Of a DNA stretch of 64,000 nt, positions 20,402 to 30,648 are shown one piece after another. The notes under the pieces were generated by a model. It saw nothing but the letters and a program-made list of their open reading frames with translations, made no database searches and was not told the origin of the DNA. The stretch lies in NCBI GenBank assembly GCA_031771865.1, contig JASISA010000041.1, positions 868,001-932,000 of the forward strand, given 5' to 3'. The position numbers and the translations under genes are program-made. The stretch is from Nothophaeocryptopus gaeumannii. Taxonomy: Eukaryota > Ascomycota > Dothideomycetes > Mycosphaerellales > Mycosphaerellaceae. Each line of letters starts with the position of its first letter. Positions within the stretch are counted from its first letter, which is position 1.

Positions 20402-20607
20402 ATGGGAATTTACTGTGATCTGAGCGTTTTGCAAAGCGGGAATGGGAATGGGAGCGGGAGCGAATCATATCTTTTTTGGCCACAAGGCCTCCGGCTCAGA
20501 GGCCGTATTTCATAATGTCTTATTGCTTATAAGTATACTTACCTCGACCACTTACCTTTCCCTTCCTCCTCTTTCCACCAGACTCAAACGATCATCCCTC
20601 ACTCACC

Positions 20608-21114
20608 TTAGATCCACCCCTGTCTATAATTCCCCCTGTTAGTCGGCAACTCCTGCTCCTGCTGCTTCCGCTGACCATACCACTTCCTCCCCTGCCTCAA
20701 CGCAATCCCCGTGACACCCGTAGCAGCCGTCTTCTTAATCTTGAACCAGAAGTAAGCGCCAATAGCAGCGAACATGGCTGTCAAGAAGAGGGCGATGACC
20801 ACGAAAGCGATGGTGCCGTTGTGCTTCCAGTGCTTTAGCTCGGAGATTTCGTTGTTGAGCTTGGCGATGGACGAGGAAGCTTTGGGTGAGGAAGAGGTTG
20901 TTGAGGTGGATGTGTGGGAGGAAGAGAAGGCGGCTCTGAAGACGGTTGGTAAAGGGTAGTCGAATGATGAGGAGGAGGAGGAGGTTGTGGCGACGATTGT
21001 CGAGAGGGTGGTGGGGGTGTGCTTGGTGCTGGTTGCCATGGCGGTTGGCTTGTGGGGTAAGGAGGTCTCCTGGACCTCGCGGGTGATGATGGTCTCGATG
21101 TCTGAGACAGCCAT
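20608..21114 (-). CDS. Ser/Thr-rich single-pass membrane protein
   Basis: This encodes 168 residues from the ATG at 21114; the frame is open to 21276 and a longer start is possible. Residues 25-80 are very rich in Ser and Thr, as in O-mannosylated ectodomains. A short charged helix (residues 82-97, IAKLNNEISELKHWK) precedes one membrane segment (101-125), and the tail is basic (residues 126-168, FKIKKTA, RQGRKWYGQRKQQEQ). There is no obvious signal peptide. The architecture resembles small sensor-like or cell-wall-contact proteins, but no named family is recognised. Confidence 0.6.
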   Translation of the reverse strand: MAVSDIETIITREVQETSLPHKPTAMATSTKHTPTTLSTIVATTSSSSSSFDYPLPTVFRAAFSSSHTSTSTTSSSPKASSSIAKLNNEISELKHWKHNGTIAFVVIALFLTAMFAAIGAYFWFKIKKTAATGVTGIALRQGRKWYGQRKQQEQELPTNRGNYRQGWI

Positions 21115-22214
21115 TGTTGCTGTTGCTTGATGGAAGTTGACGCTTTTGGTAAACGTGTTGGGTGCTTGAGTGTCTGCTTCTTGTGTAGAAGAATTCAGTG
21201 GTGCTGCCAGAGCGTGTTTGAAGTCTTCTATGTCAAGAGGCCTGAGACCTGAATTGAAAAATCGATGAACGGTCATATATGTGTTTGGTGATGGTCCTAA
21301 TGTGTTCGTGAATAAAGCATGCTGTGCATGAAACGATACAATGGTGAAAGTAAGCCCAACAATGCACGATCAAAGAAATGGCTGGCAATGAAGAAGTAAC
21401 AACAATGAGATGCTTTGTTCTCAAATTGGTTCAATAGTCTTTGACACGCTGGTTGCGATGCCAGCACCACAGAGGCAGACGTTCATCCGGAGAGAGTTGC
21501 AGGTCAGTGCAGTCATCGTAGTATGTGAGATATTTCTTTCTCTGTACATAATCTGGAGTTTGAACATTGTGCCTTCGCCTTCGAAACTGTAGCCCTTCCC
21601 GTCACTGAAGAGAACGTCTTGTGAGCATTATCGTCTCATGCTTTCGAGTTCGATCAATAGTCTTTGATAGACTAACTGCGATGTTAATCTTCCAGCGCTA
21701 GATGTGCAGAATGAGAAAGTCGTTCAAGTTAGAATAGTCATCGCGTGTGATATCCCCTATTTCTCCATTCAGCCTCCAAGGTTGGGATGTTGTGACCCCG
21801 CATTTGACGGTGTAGTCTCCATGATGACAGCAGAGAACGTCCGGAAGATGTCGAGAAGCTTTTCTCGTGGTCGACATCTCGTTAGGATGGTCTTAATTCG
21901 CTGCTGGCAGCACGGTTGACGTTGAATCTGGTGGGAAAGGGAAGAGAATGCATTCAACATCCTGCCACCCTTCTCCCAGCTCCCACTTTGGGAATGGCTG
22001 ACCGTCTTTGCTGCCGGTAGCTCAGAGTTGCTAGCCGAGACAGAGATGAAAGTGCCATGTCTTCTTGGCGAATAGTAAATTTCATGATTTCGTCATGTCA
22101 TGCCACATATCTCAATACTGAATCCCAAACTGAAGCCACTTTCCAGTCCAATACTCAAATGAATCGTCCCTCTCGTGACCCGTCTCTCTCTTCATGTCCC
22201 CTGTCTCGATCCTC
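21115..22214. other. Intergenic region between two minus-strand membrane-protein genes
   Basis: No gene recognised in about 1.1 kb. A short segment near 21640-21680 partly repeats one near 21430 (around tcaatagtctttga), which is too short to interpret. The region must contain the promoter of the gene ending at 20608. Confidence 0.4.
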
Positions 22215-23297
22215 TCAATTCCCCTTCTTATCTATCTCCGGTCTCAGAAACCCCTGCCTCCTCATCTGCTCCTGCTGCGCTGGCGTGAGCCTCTCCCCGG
22301 GTTCTGGGCTGCGCATTCCTACCTGGTGGCCATACCATCCAACAGTGCGGATATTTTCCGGGTGACCTACAGGCTGCTGCTCCGAATTGATGAAGTCGTG
22401 CAATTTCTCGGGAGGCTCGTGTGAGAGATCCGTAACACTTCCGTCCCTGTGGCGTTGTTCTATGTGCCAAGCAGGCTGCTCTGAACGTCCTCTCGGAAGT
22501 GGTAGAAGGCCTTTTGGGTCCACGATCCGTCCGACAGAGTAGGAGCTGCCATCTCCTCTCGAGTATCTGCCATCTGGGAGGCGAAACCAGGGAGTAGTCG
22601 GCGCTTGTAGTTGTTCCTGCACAGCCTGCTCCTCCACTGACGGTGCACTGGGACCGCGATGTGCAGTAAACTCATAATCCCTTGTCAATCGGTTGTCCCT
22701 CTCGGGATCGCCTTCTTTCCTCAGCTCGAATCCTCCTCCAGAGCCCCGATCTTCTGGTGCCTCTGAGAGACGACGTCGGGAGAAGGCCGCTATCTTCTTC
22801 CTTTTCAAGAAGCATAGTAGGGCGAGAATCAGAATGGCAGCTCCAACGCCGGTGACGATTCCGGCTATCCCGCCGGCGGACAGAGAGTTGGGACTTGCGG
22901 TCGAAACTGGAGCTAGACTTGTCTCTTCGGGAGTCGAAGCCGTGGGAGTGGCTGAGGTTGTACTCGGGAGCAGAGTACTTGATGGATCCGTGGAGATAGT
23001 CGAAGTGGTCGAAGTATTCGATGTAAAAGGCGAAGTTGAATTCGGAGTCGTGGATGCAGCGTAAACCGTGATTGTCGAAGTCGAAGTAGCTGGAATAAAG
23101 ACAATACTTGTAATTCCGGCAGTACTGACGGGCACCGGCGAAATGGTCGGCTTTTGCGAGCTCGAACTCAGTGACTTTTCAGCGCCTGTCTTCTGACTTG
23201 GAGTTGGCTTGTGCGCGGACGTGACCCATCTCGTAGTGGTTTCGCAAGCGGTCGGCGTGGCCATTGTCGCTGTTCTGTCGTATTGTTGCGCGTACAT
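22215..23297 (-). CDS. Ser/Thr-rich transmembrane protein with proline-rich cytoplasmic tail
   Basis: An uninterrupted 360-residue frame. Residues 40-138 are almost wholly Ser, Thr, Pro and Ala, a pattern of heavily O-mannosylated ectodomains. One membrane segment follows (about 142-164, AGGIAGIVTGVGAAILILAL) with a strong basic stop-transfer (KRKKIAAFSRRR). The C-terminal 190 residues are hydrophilic and charged, with conserved-looking motifs TPWFRLPDGRYSRG and PPEKLHDFINSE. The plan matches fungal Mid2/WSC-like wall sensors without the Cys-rich head, and no cleavable signal peptide is seen. A role in wall or stress sensing is inference only. Confidence 0.7.
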   Translation of the reverse strand: MYAQQYDRTATMATPTACETTTRWVTSAHKPTPSQKTGAEKSLSSSSQKPTISPVPVSTAGITSIVFIPATSTSTITVYAASTTPNSTSPFTSNTSTTSTISTDPSSTLLPSTTSATPTASTPEETSLAPVSTASPNSLSAGGIAGIVTGVGAAILILALLCFLKRKKIAAFSRRRLSEAPEDRGSGGGFELRKEGDPERDNRLTRDYEFTAHRGPSAPSVEEQAVQEQLQAPTTPWFRLPDGRYSRGDGSSYSVGRIVDPKGLLPLPRGRSEQPAWHIEQRHRDGSVTDLSHEPPEKLHDFINSEQQPVGHPENIRTVGWYGHQVGMRSPEPGERLTPAQQEQMRRQGFLRPEIDKKGN

Positions 23298-23636
23298 GTA
23301 TGTGGATTCTTCTTATTATGTGTATGGTCGAAGCCGAAGGCGATAGCGGCGGTGAAGGTTGGATGATATGTGGAAGAAGTGTGATGTAGAAGACAAGGTC
23401 AACAATAGAAGCCGAAGCCGAAGTCGAAGTCATCCTCGCGGTATATAATAGCACATGTGCGGTTGTGAAGAGCAGGACCCTGCATAGCATAGAGCTTCAT
23501 GTGATACCATCCGCGCACGTTTGCTCGCACGTGCAATTCGTTTGCCATATGATCGTACACGCGGACAGCTGAAAGCGGTGAATATGGGGAGAACAGTCTT
23601 GTAGGTTCATATATATGGAAACGTGACTTCGTTGAC

Positions 23637-24197
23637 TTACTTGTACGCACATGCTAGCTTGCCGGAAAGGTCATTGACCTTGGCCCTCTTCCTCAATGGC
23701 ATCTTTGGGTCGTAGACGCCTAGCTTCTGCCACGCAGCTTCAGGAGACTCTTTGATCTCCAGGGACACAGAGGGAGATTTGGGAGGAGGCGTAGGTGGCA
23801 GAGGAATATCCGGAGACCAGACCGACATCGATCTCTCATTGGGCAGGTTCTGCGTCAAGATCATAGCAGCGAAGCCACCAGGGCCAGTCTCCGTTGTCTC
23901 TTCGATCGGAGACATGATGTGCTCCTTCATGAGGTTAGACAGTCGATGTCTAATGGTGGACTCGCATGCAGGGAGGATGAATCCGTCCTCTTCAATATTG
24001 TTCAAGAAGTCGTCGATCTCGGATTTCACAATGTCGACAGTGACCGCTACGCGGAGCTCCGTGGGGCTTTTGATGAGCATAGGCTGCGGCCTCTCGGAGA
24101 CGCTCAAGTGTCCTGGCTTGCAGGATTCAGACTTCGGCTTCTCGCCGTTCGTTGCGACGGAGGACTTCGCCTCAAACGGGTTCCCAAGAATTTGCAT
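23637..24197 (-). CDS. Hypothetical protein, 186 residues
   Basis: A single frame with ordered-looking parts: TELRVAVTVDIVKSEIDDFL, then helical RHRLSNLMKEHIM, followed by a proline-rich stretch (LPPTPPPKSP) and SPEAAWQKLGVYDPKMPLRKRAKVNDL. No family is recognised. The last codons overlap a consensus donor (GTAAGT), and an acceptor CTTTCAG lies about 65 bp further along the minus strand, so the true C-terminus may be different and extend toward 23440. The 340 bp between this gene and the membrane protein at 23297 hold nothing else supportable apart from a short gccgaa/gtcgaa-rich tract near 23405. Confidence 0.5.
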   Translation of the reverse strand: MQILGNPFEAKSSVATNGEKPKSESCKPGHLSVSERPQPMLIKSPTELRVAVTVDIVKSEIDDFLNNIEEDGFILPACESTIRHRLSNLMKEHIMSPIEETTETGPGGFAAMILTQNLPNERSMSVWSPDIPLPPTPPPKSPSVSLEIKESPEAAWQKLGVYDPKMPLRKRAKVNDLSGKLACAYK

Positions 24198-24440
24198 GTT
24201 GTGTTGCTGTGTGGTGATTACGAGACCTGCTCTTGATTTTAGCTTGACACTCGATTAGTTCTACTCATGTCCAGCATCGGTGGCAGCCCAGTGTCTTTTG
24301 AAGACAATCGTGCTGACCTTCAACGTCTTTGTTCGAGATATGAGCCTATACATGCACTTTGTGTGGGACAAAGCGCTTCCCCAGCTTTTGTCCGTGTTCT
24401 CCTCTGCAGCTAAGAATAGCGACTTGATTAATCGTTGAAG

Positions 24441-25656
24441 ATGCCACGGGGGGCACGAGCGAGGGGACCTGGTACAGCTGTGCTGGATCACGTTCATGTC
24501 ATTTCCTTCAATATTATCACCGAAGCACGCCCGGGGCAGGATCTCCGGATGCTGACGCACCTTTGCGGTTGCAATACTTTCGAGCCAACTAGCGCGCAGG
24601 TCGAGCTTTATTCTTGCGAAGAGGTCTATTTCGATGCCAGTCGCGTAGATCTTATATCGGATCTTGAGCACATTGCTGCACTGTGCGCAAAATGCAGAGC
24701 GCTCGGCAACATCGCTCCTGAACTCTGGCGGCGAAAGGCAGACTGGGATCTCGCTGAGACTGTACGCCTTATTCGCGGTTTGGCGTCGAGGTATATGGAT
24801 GCTGCATTGCGGTAAGTACCCATTGACACCCTTGCTAATGACAATCATGACCTTACCTCCTCTCGACAGGTTCCACCGCAAACCCCTGCTCCTCAAGTTG
24901 GACACCTTCTCTTTCCCTTCCTGCAACTTCGCTCACTCCCAATTCGAACCTCAGGCAGGTCCTTACAAGACAGATCCCTTCTTTGCCGCCTACTTGACCG
25001 CGCAGTAGCACATCGATATCGCCAAGGCTGTTCTTTCGACGAAGCAGACAACGTGAAATCGGCTGATCATTCCCTTCGACGCCCAAGAAGCTCTACAAAC
25101 GCTCTCCTTCGCCACCTTCCACTCCCTCAAGTTCTGCAAATCCATAGCAGCCTTGGAGGCAGGCGTTGCGGCGATCGAAAAGTTCGCACGCGACTGCAGA
25201 GCCGAAAAGTCAAGCGGCTCATACTTCACTAAGCCTTCCCCTTCCGCGTTCTCGGCACCATCTCAAATCTCAGTTCGCCGCTCCGCACGTATTGGGAAAC
25301 GAGGTCAACTGAAGCAAGGCCTCTCGCGTCAGCGAGAAGCTGCTGCAAAAGCTGCTGCGATGTCGAAGAATTTTCGGCACATTCTGTCATCTCCCACGTC
25401 AAAGCGAATTCCTCAGTAGCCACCTTGCCCTAGATCTCCTCAATCTCCTCGTCCACACCGATGGGCCGCCAAAGCATATGAGAAGAAGCTGAAGATGCAC
25501 TTCAATACACTCGCGATTGCGGCACAGGCATCCTCTGGCGTCCTGGTCGGCGAACAGTGGAATCCAAAGCCCGAAACAGTCGGGATGAAGGTGCTTTTTC
25601 AACGGATGGCGTTTGGACGGTGGTTCGAGTTTCGAGGATCCGAATGGGATTGAATG
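24441..25656 (+). pseudogene. Probable decaying gene of unknown family
   Basis: The ATG at 24441 opens a frame (with VELYSCEEVYFDASRVDL) to 24811, where a good donor (GTAAGT) pairs with an acceptor (CTCTCGACAG) before 24870. The joined product continues in frame to a TAG at 25006-25008 (169 residues). The same frame remains protein-like beyond it: after TAG and a TGA near 25062 it continues with IPFDAQEALQTLSF to a stop at 25419. Another peptide (TLAIAAQASSGVLVGEQWNP) precedes a stop near 25656. This looks like a longer ancestral gene broken by in-frame stops. I do not recognise the family, and some antisense frames are also open. Confidence 0.35.
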
Positions 25657-25932
25657 CGTTCCTAGAGTGGTAGGGTTAGAGATCAAACGCCACGTGAGAA
25701 GACATACCGTAAGTATCAGAAAAGATGGAATACGTGCTGGTCCACATCCAACCTGATGTTTCCACGCTCCCCTTTTCATTCCGGTCCTTTTCTTTGTACA
25801 TTGATACACACATTGTCTCTTTCTGAACTCTATGACAAGGTCTCTCTTCTTTCCGTTCACACGCCTTTGCTTCTCTGGCTGTGCTTGAACGCCTCGGTAT
25901 ATCGATCCATTCGAATCCCACACTCAGCTTTC

Positions 25933-27747
25933 TTAATCGACCCCAGCATACAAATCCACCACAATGTTGATCGCCGCGACCAGAATCTCGGCGGCGATCA
26001 GCACGATGACGATCCACTCGAGATATTCACCTATCATATCAGAATTAGCACCTCTCCTCGCCTTCAGCACTAACATCCATCGTGTTCACTCACCATGCGT
26101 ATGACTCAACTGATCCTTCAACACCGCAAGTAGATCGGCAATAACCCCCACCCTCTCCTGCAACAACGCGACTCTCTGATCCATCTCCAAATAACTTCTC
26201 ACAGCCTGATACACTGGCTCCAGCTGCGGTTCTGCCCACATCAGTTCCGGCGCATCGAGCACAGACCCTTGTAAATGGATGTTGATTCTCAGGATGAAGA
26301 GCTCTCCGATCTGCATGTTGATTTCCCGACGGGTCATTTGGATTTTGCCGGTCGTGGCGATTTGGGATGGGATGGTTTGCGTTTGGGAGATGGTGGCATC
26401 GAGGAGGTCTTCGTAGAGGGAGGTCTGGAAAACGCACATTGTTAGTATTTCTCGACATTTGTCTGTCTTTGGTGTGAGTTAACATACCTTCGTTGACTGA
26501 GCAAGTGCATGCGAAATAGCCAGCTTGGTCATATAATTCTTCTTCTCCCGCAATGAGATGAAGTCGTTGTATATCCGTGCTTGATACTCTCTCGTGTAGT
26601 AGAAGTTGAACTCTTCTGTTTGCACATCATCCTTCCCCAGCTTTTCTTGCTCGAATTTGGATATTTCTTTCAGGAAGCGCTGTTCTTCTTTGACTGTCAT
26701 GCCCCAAATGACTACAACACCGTACTCGAAGAGGAAGACCTCAGGGATATGTACCGTGGTGTCGAGGTCGGGCGTAATAGGTCGTTGTGCAGGTATCGAG
26801 TTTACGGCGGCATCATCGATAGGAGCGGAGAGGTCGCCTGCAGAAGAGCTGGTCGGTATCGCCCCGTTGCTGGTATCCTCCGCATGCGTATTCATATCAA
26901 TCAGATCTTCTCTTCTCTCGCGAGCGTTCTCCTCGACTTCGAGAGCAGAATCTGAGAAGCGTCTCTGCGGCTGGCTTTGCACCCGGACAGCACTCCTATC
27001 CTCTTCGCGCTCATCTTCGATCGCCTCTCCTTGCCTCCTCTCTTCCCTTTCCCTCTCCCTCCTCGAACCATTTCCATCTTTCTTATAGCTGTAAGGCGAG
27101 TATAAACACTCATCGAACAACTTTGGCGCCGCGCCCTTCGTCTTCGTCCTTCCTTTCAAGAAGCGCATCAGATCATCAATTCGGTAGCTACTAGCCGTAC
27201 AGTATGCCGTAACCCTCGGTAGTCTCTGTCGATCCTCTTTCCCTAGTCGCGCGGCATCTCGTCTCGCAGTCGGGTCCTTGATACGCGTGAATTGACTGTA
27301 GACATCGCGTCCGCTTTCCTCGTCCGGGTCATCGCCAATATCCGGATTAGGTAGCAGCTTCAATTTCTGAGCAGTACGCGTTGTTCTCTGCGGGCCAATT
27401 TTGCTCGCTGGCCCGATCTGAGGCAGTTGTAGCGCTGCGCCTGAGGAGTTCCTTCTACGGAGTTTGCTGTTCAAGGCAGAAAGCGTGCTAGGTTGACCTT
27501 CTCTCGCCGTCGAAGAGCTGATAGCTGCCGCCGATGAGGACGCACTTGACTGCGCAGCCTGTGGGGAACCTCCCTGCTGTGATCTTGAGCTCTGAAATGG
27601 CGGTCGCTTCGGCGGACTCGCTGTCGATATCTGCGGGTTGAACGTCACGTTTCGGACGGGTTTGGGCGTCGGTCGTGGAGAGGACGTTTCGGTGGTGTTG
27701 AGCAGCGGCGAGCTCTCGGACGCGCCGGCGCTGTTCGAGGAAGCCAT
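25933..27747 (-). CDS. RMD8/RMD1-like DUF155 protein
   Basis: Three exons (27747-26488, 26424-26094, 26030-25933) join to 562 residues; introns start GTATGT and GTGAGT. The N-terminal 120 residues are disordered. The DUF155 core follows: TAYCTASSYRIDDLMRFL, then PEVFLFEYGVVVIWGM and a helical region (SLREKKNYMTKLAISHALAQST) that continues over the splice. The second exon has the long helices TGKIQMTRREINMQIGELF and QPQLEPVYQAV-type segments. The last exon supplies the C-terminal hydrophobic anchor (LEWIVIVLIAAEIL). Yeast Rmd1 and Rmd8 are needed for sporulation; the human relative RMND1 supports mitochondrial translation. The absence of a clear mitochondrial presequence favours the Rmd8-like branch. 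Confidence 0.88.
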
Positions 27748-28314
27748 TGTGTATTACTATCGAGCTCGTAGCACGTCTGACCGGCTGGGTGCGTGATGTG
27801 GGATGTCGATGTTTCGAGTGCAAGTCCTTATTTCGGATCCTATTTGGCCTCCAACGCTCCAATCAATTGCGATTCCACTCTCCAGCCTTGTAACGACAGA
27901 TCTGCTATATTCGTCTGCGTCTCAAGAGCCCATCTAGAGCCATGTCTTGGCCGGGAAGGAATTGTTCCTGGCGATTGCGATGGGTGTTACGCAAAGAAGC
28001 TGTCAAAAAGCGAGCAGAACCGAGACAAGCTTTCCCCGGTGACGTGAGTAATCAAGAGAAGACGAGCTCCAGGCATGTTTTGAACGACCAGTTCATGCAA
28101 GCCTATCGGATACAAAAAATAGCCTACGCATTAGTCCGGGTCTATGCGGTTAGTCGTCATAATTCAGTTGATATGTCGCATTCATCATTCAAGCCCACGC
28201 TGACCCGCTACGCTATGCTACACAATATGCATCTCTGGCATGCTCGAGCACCAGCTCAGCCCTACCGGCTATTCGACAGGGACATCACCTCCCGCGAAGA
28301 CCAGCCAAATTGTT
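27748..28314. other. Intergenic stretch
   Basis: No gene recognised. It contains the promoter of the DUF155 gene and the 3' flank of the BAR-SH3 gene, both read on the minus strand. Confidence 0.5.
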
Positions 28315-29988
28315 CTACAACTGGACGTAGTTCGCAGGAAATTGCCCTCGTCGACCGTTCAACTCTCCATCCCACCAGTCATCCGTACTGTCCGTCTTCT
28401 TGATGACTTTGATCTTGTCGCCTTCTCTGAAAGGGAGGTCCTCTGGCGTCTGGCCCTCAAAGTCATAGAGCGCCGTGACGAAGATGCCCTGATGCGAAGG
28501 CATTCGCTTTGCAGGTACTGGAGGCGGAGGCTTCTTCTTTGCAGCCGCAATGCTTGCCACGGAGGAAGCCACGCTTTGCGCCGATGTCTTGCGATCAAGA
28601 GGAGGCATTCCACCAAAGTAGTCATTCTTGGTCGATCCAGGTCGAGGCGAGGTACCACCATTGGGGGGTGTTGCGTAATGAGATGCTGGAGTCGATGCTT
28701 CTGAGTATGCTGGTGGGGGTTGACTCGGCAGCGACGGCATAAGACTCGTAGCCTTCTGATCGTAAGGCGCATGGTTTGAGTATGAGGGCATGCGTGGCTT
28801 GTTACCGAATGGTACATTCAGGCCTGGCGACACTGCTGGAGATGGCCGTGGCGAAGGCGAGAAGCCACCAGCCGCACCTGGTCGCGGAGGCTTTGGAGGA
28901 GCCTCTTCCTCGGTATGCGCAGCGCCATATACACTGTTTCCATTCGCGGCTCCAAAAGTGGCCGGCTTCTCTGGTCTCTGAATTGGCTGGTTTGGTTTCG
29001 CCCTATGCACCATGCCTGAAGCCTTGTTTCCTATGCCCGAAGCCTTGTTTCTTATACCGAGGCCAGTCACAGTGCTACCGGTCTTATCAGGCATGTTCAT
29101 TCCCAGCTTGACGGCCTTGCCCTCCGAAACCGACTTGATGCCGCCCTCCAGCTCATGTCTCAGCCCGGTGAATTGTTGGTCGTGCACTGAAATGATCTCC
29201 GCGTCGCTCGGCGCTGGATTTGGCAGTCCCTGTTGTCTAGAGTACGCATCCAGACTGGTGTACAGTTGCCCAACAAGAGTTGTCTGGATCTGAATTTGAG
29301 TCGTCAGAATGTGCGGTAGCAAAGACTGAATGGCCTCAATGACAGGCGGAAACGTCTGCTTGACCTGGTCGTCCGCGGTTTGGTAGTCAATCTCCGCCTG
29401 CTGCAGATCCGCCTCGTGCTTCGCCAATGCTGCCTCCTCTTTGACACTCTTCGTCGTCTTCGCACGAGCGTGCTGAGCGCGGGACAGGTATCGTTCGAAG
29501 TCGAGTTTGGTGTTCTCGCGGTGCTTCAATGTCTTCTGTAGCATCTTGGTGCTCTTCTTCGCCTCGTCAACTGGCCGCATGATCTTGTTCGTGATCATAT
29601 CCACTTCCTGCTTGAGGTCCACCTTGAGGTCTGAATACATTTTTTGGAGCGCCAGACATCGTTGCATCTGGTCTCGTGGAGTCACAGCTGGCGCGTGTCT
29701 CATCTCGGGATCGCTCGAGGGCTCGATAGGTTTGTAGAGGCTGGCGAAGGTTTCTGAGGCGTCATATTGGTATCGTAAGACATCATCCCAGCCATCGCGC
29801 CAGGTCTTGAGGTCTTTCATGAGCTAAAGATATGCCGTTAGTGCTCGTCGACTTTCCTCCGGTCTTGTGTGACTTGCCCTGTCCAGCATATCATCCGTCG
29901 CCTTGAACTCAGCAATGACGGCGCCCACATCCTGCTGGTCTGCTGAGCGCTTGGTCATACGCCCTGCGAAGCGCTGCATCGACTTCAT
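28315..29988 (-). CDS. BAR-SH3 domain protein (Rvs167/Hob1-like)
   Basis: Two exons (29988-29878 and 29823-28315) give 539 residues. The first exon encodes MKSMQRFAGRMTKRSADQQD, the start of an N-BAR domain that covers about residues 1-250 and binds and bends membranes. A Gly/Pro/Ser-rich linker follows. A C-terminal SH3 domain (about 480-539) has ALYDFEGQ, DWWDGELNGRRGQFPANYVQL-type signatures. Yeast Rvs167 acts with Rvs161 and actin in scission of endocytic vesicles. The intron is notable: joining the frame requires a GC donor (AGG|GCAAGT) with a normal TTTAG acceptor, a known minor class. The C-terminal SH3 probably binds proline-rich endocytic partners. Confidence 0.92.
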
Positions 29989-30648
29989 CTTGGCGGTTGC
30001 CGTTGTGTCGTGAAGAGTCGAGTCAAAGTGTCTGTGTTCAATGCCCCCAAGAAGTACTCCCCACTAGCCGCTGGATCCAAAGCTCTCTAGCAAACACCCA
30101 ACCGGCAAAGCAGTGTGGCAGGAAAGAGAAAGAGATACTAAACCTGGCAGGTGTTTGTTCGCGTGCCCGGCGCCCAAGTGGGAAGAGGTCGGTGGCACAG
30201 CGCACAGTATTCGTGTTTCGTGGTGGGACTGAGGCTGTAACTTGCTGACGTTTCACCTTTCTCCTTCCTGTGCCTCCACTTCTGGGCAAGCTCCTAGTGA
30301 AGATCAGCTCATTCACTCACTGGGATACGAGCACGTGCGGTCTGTTTCGAGATGCCCTTGACCTCGCCCAATGTGCCGACAGACAGGCTGTCCCTTGGTG
30401 TTGTCGCGCGGGGCGGTTGAAGAGAAGCTCAAGCTCAAACTCAAAATGCCATGTTCACATGAAATTGGCCCGAGCCAAGACGAGTCAGGAACCAGGCACA
30501 TAGAGTACTCCTGAAGACTTGAATTGCTACATCGAGATCATATTGCGTCTCATAGATCGTATTACCATTGTATTCAAATCACATTCCAGCCATATCTCCC
30601 CATCGCGCATGTCTTGGAGACGGTCACTTGTCTCGCCGACAAGACAGT
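29989..30648. other. Intergenic stretch between BAR-SH3 and Pex8 genes
   Basis: No gene seen; it holds the promoter of the BAR-SH3 gene and the 3' flank of the Pex8 gene. Confidence 0.5.

Noticed and set aside
22693..23064. Plus-strand frame opposite the Ser/Thr-rich membrane protein
   Set aside because: Antisense shadow created by repetitive Ser/Thr codons.
24261..24926. Minus-strand frame of 221 residues opposite the decaying plus-strand gene
   Set aside because: No good motif; the plus strand has consensus splice sites and a better composition. Not fully excluded.
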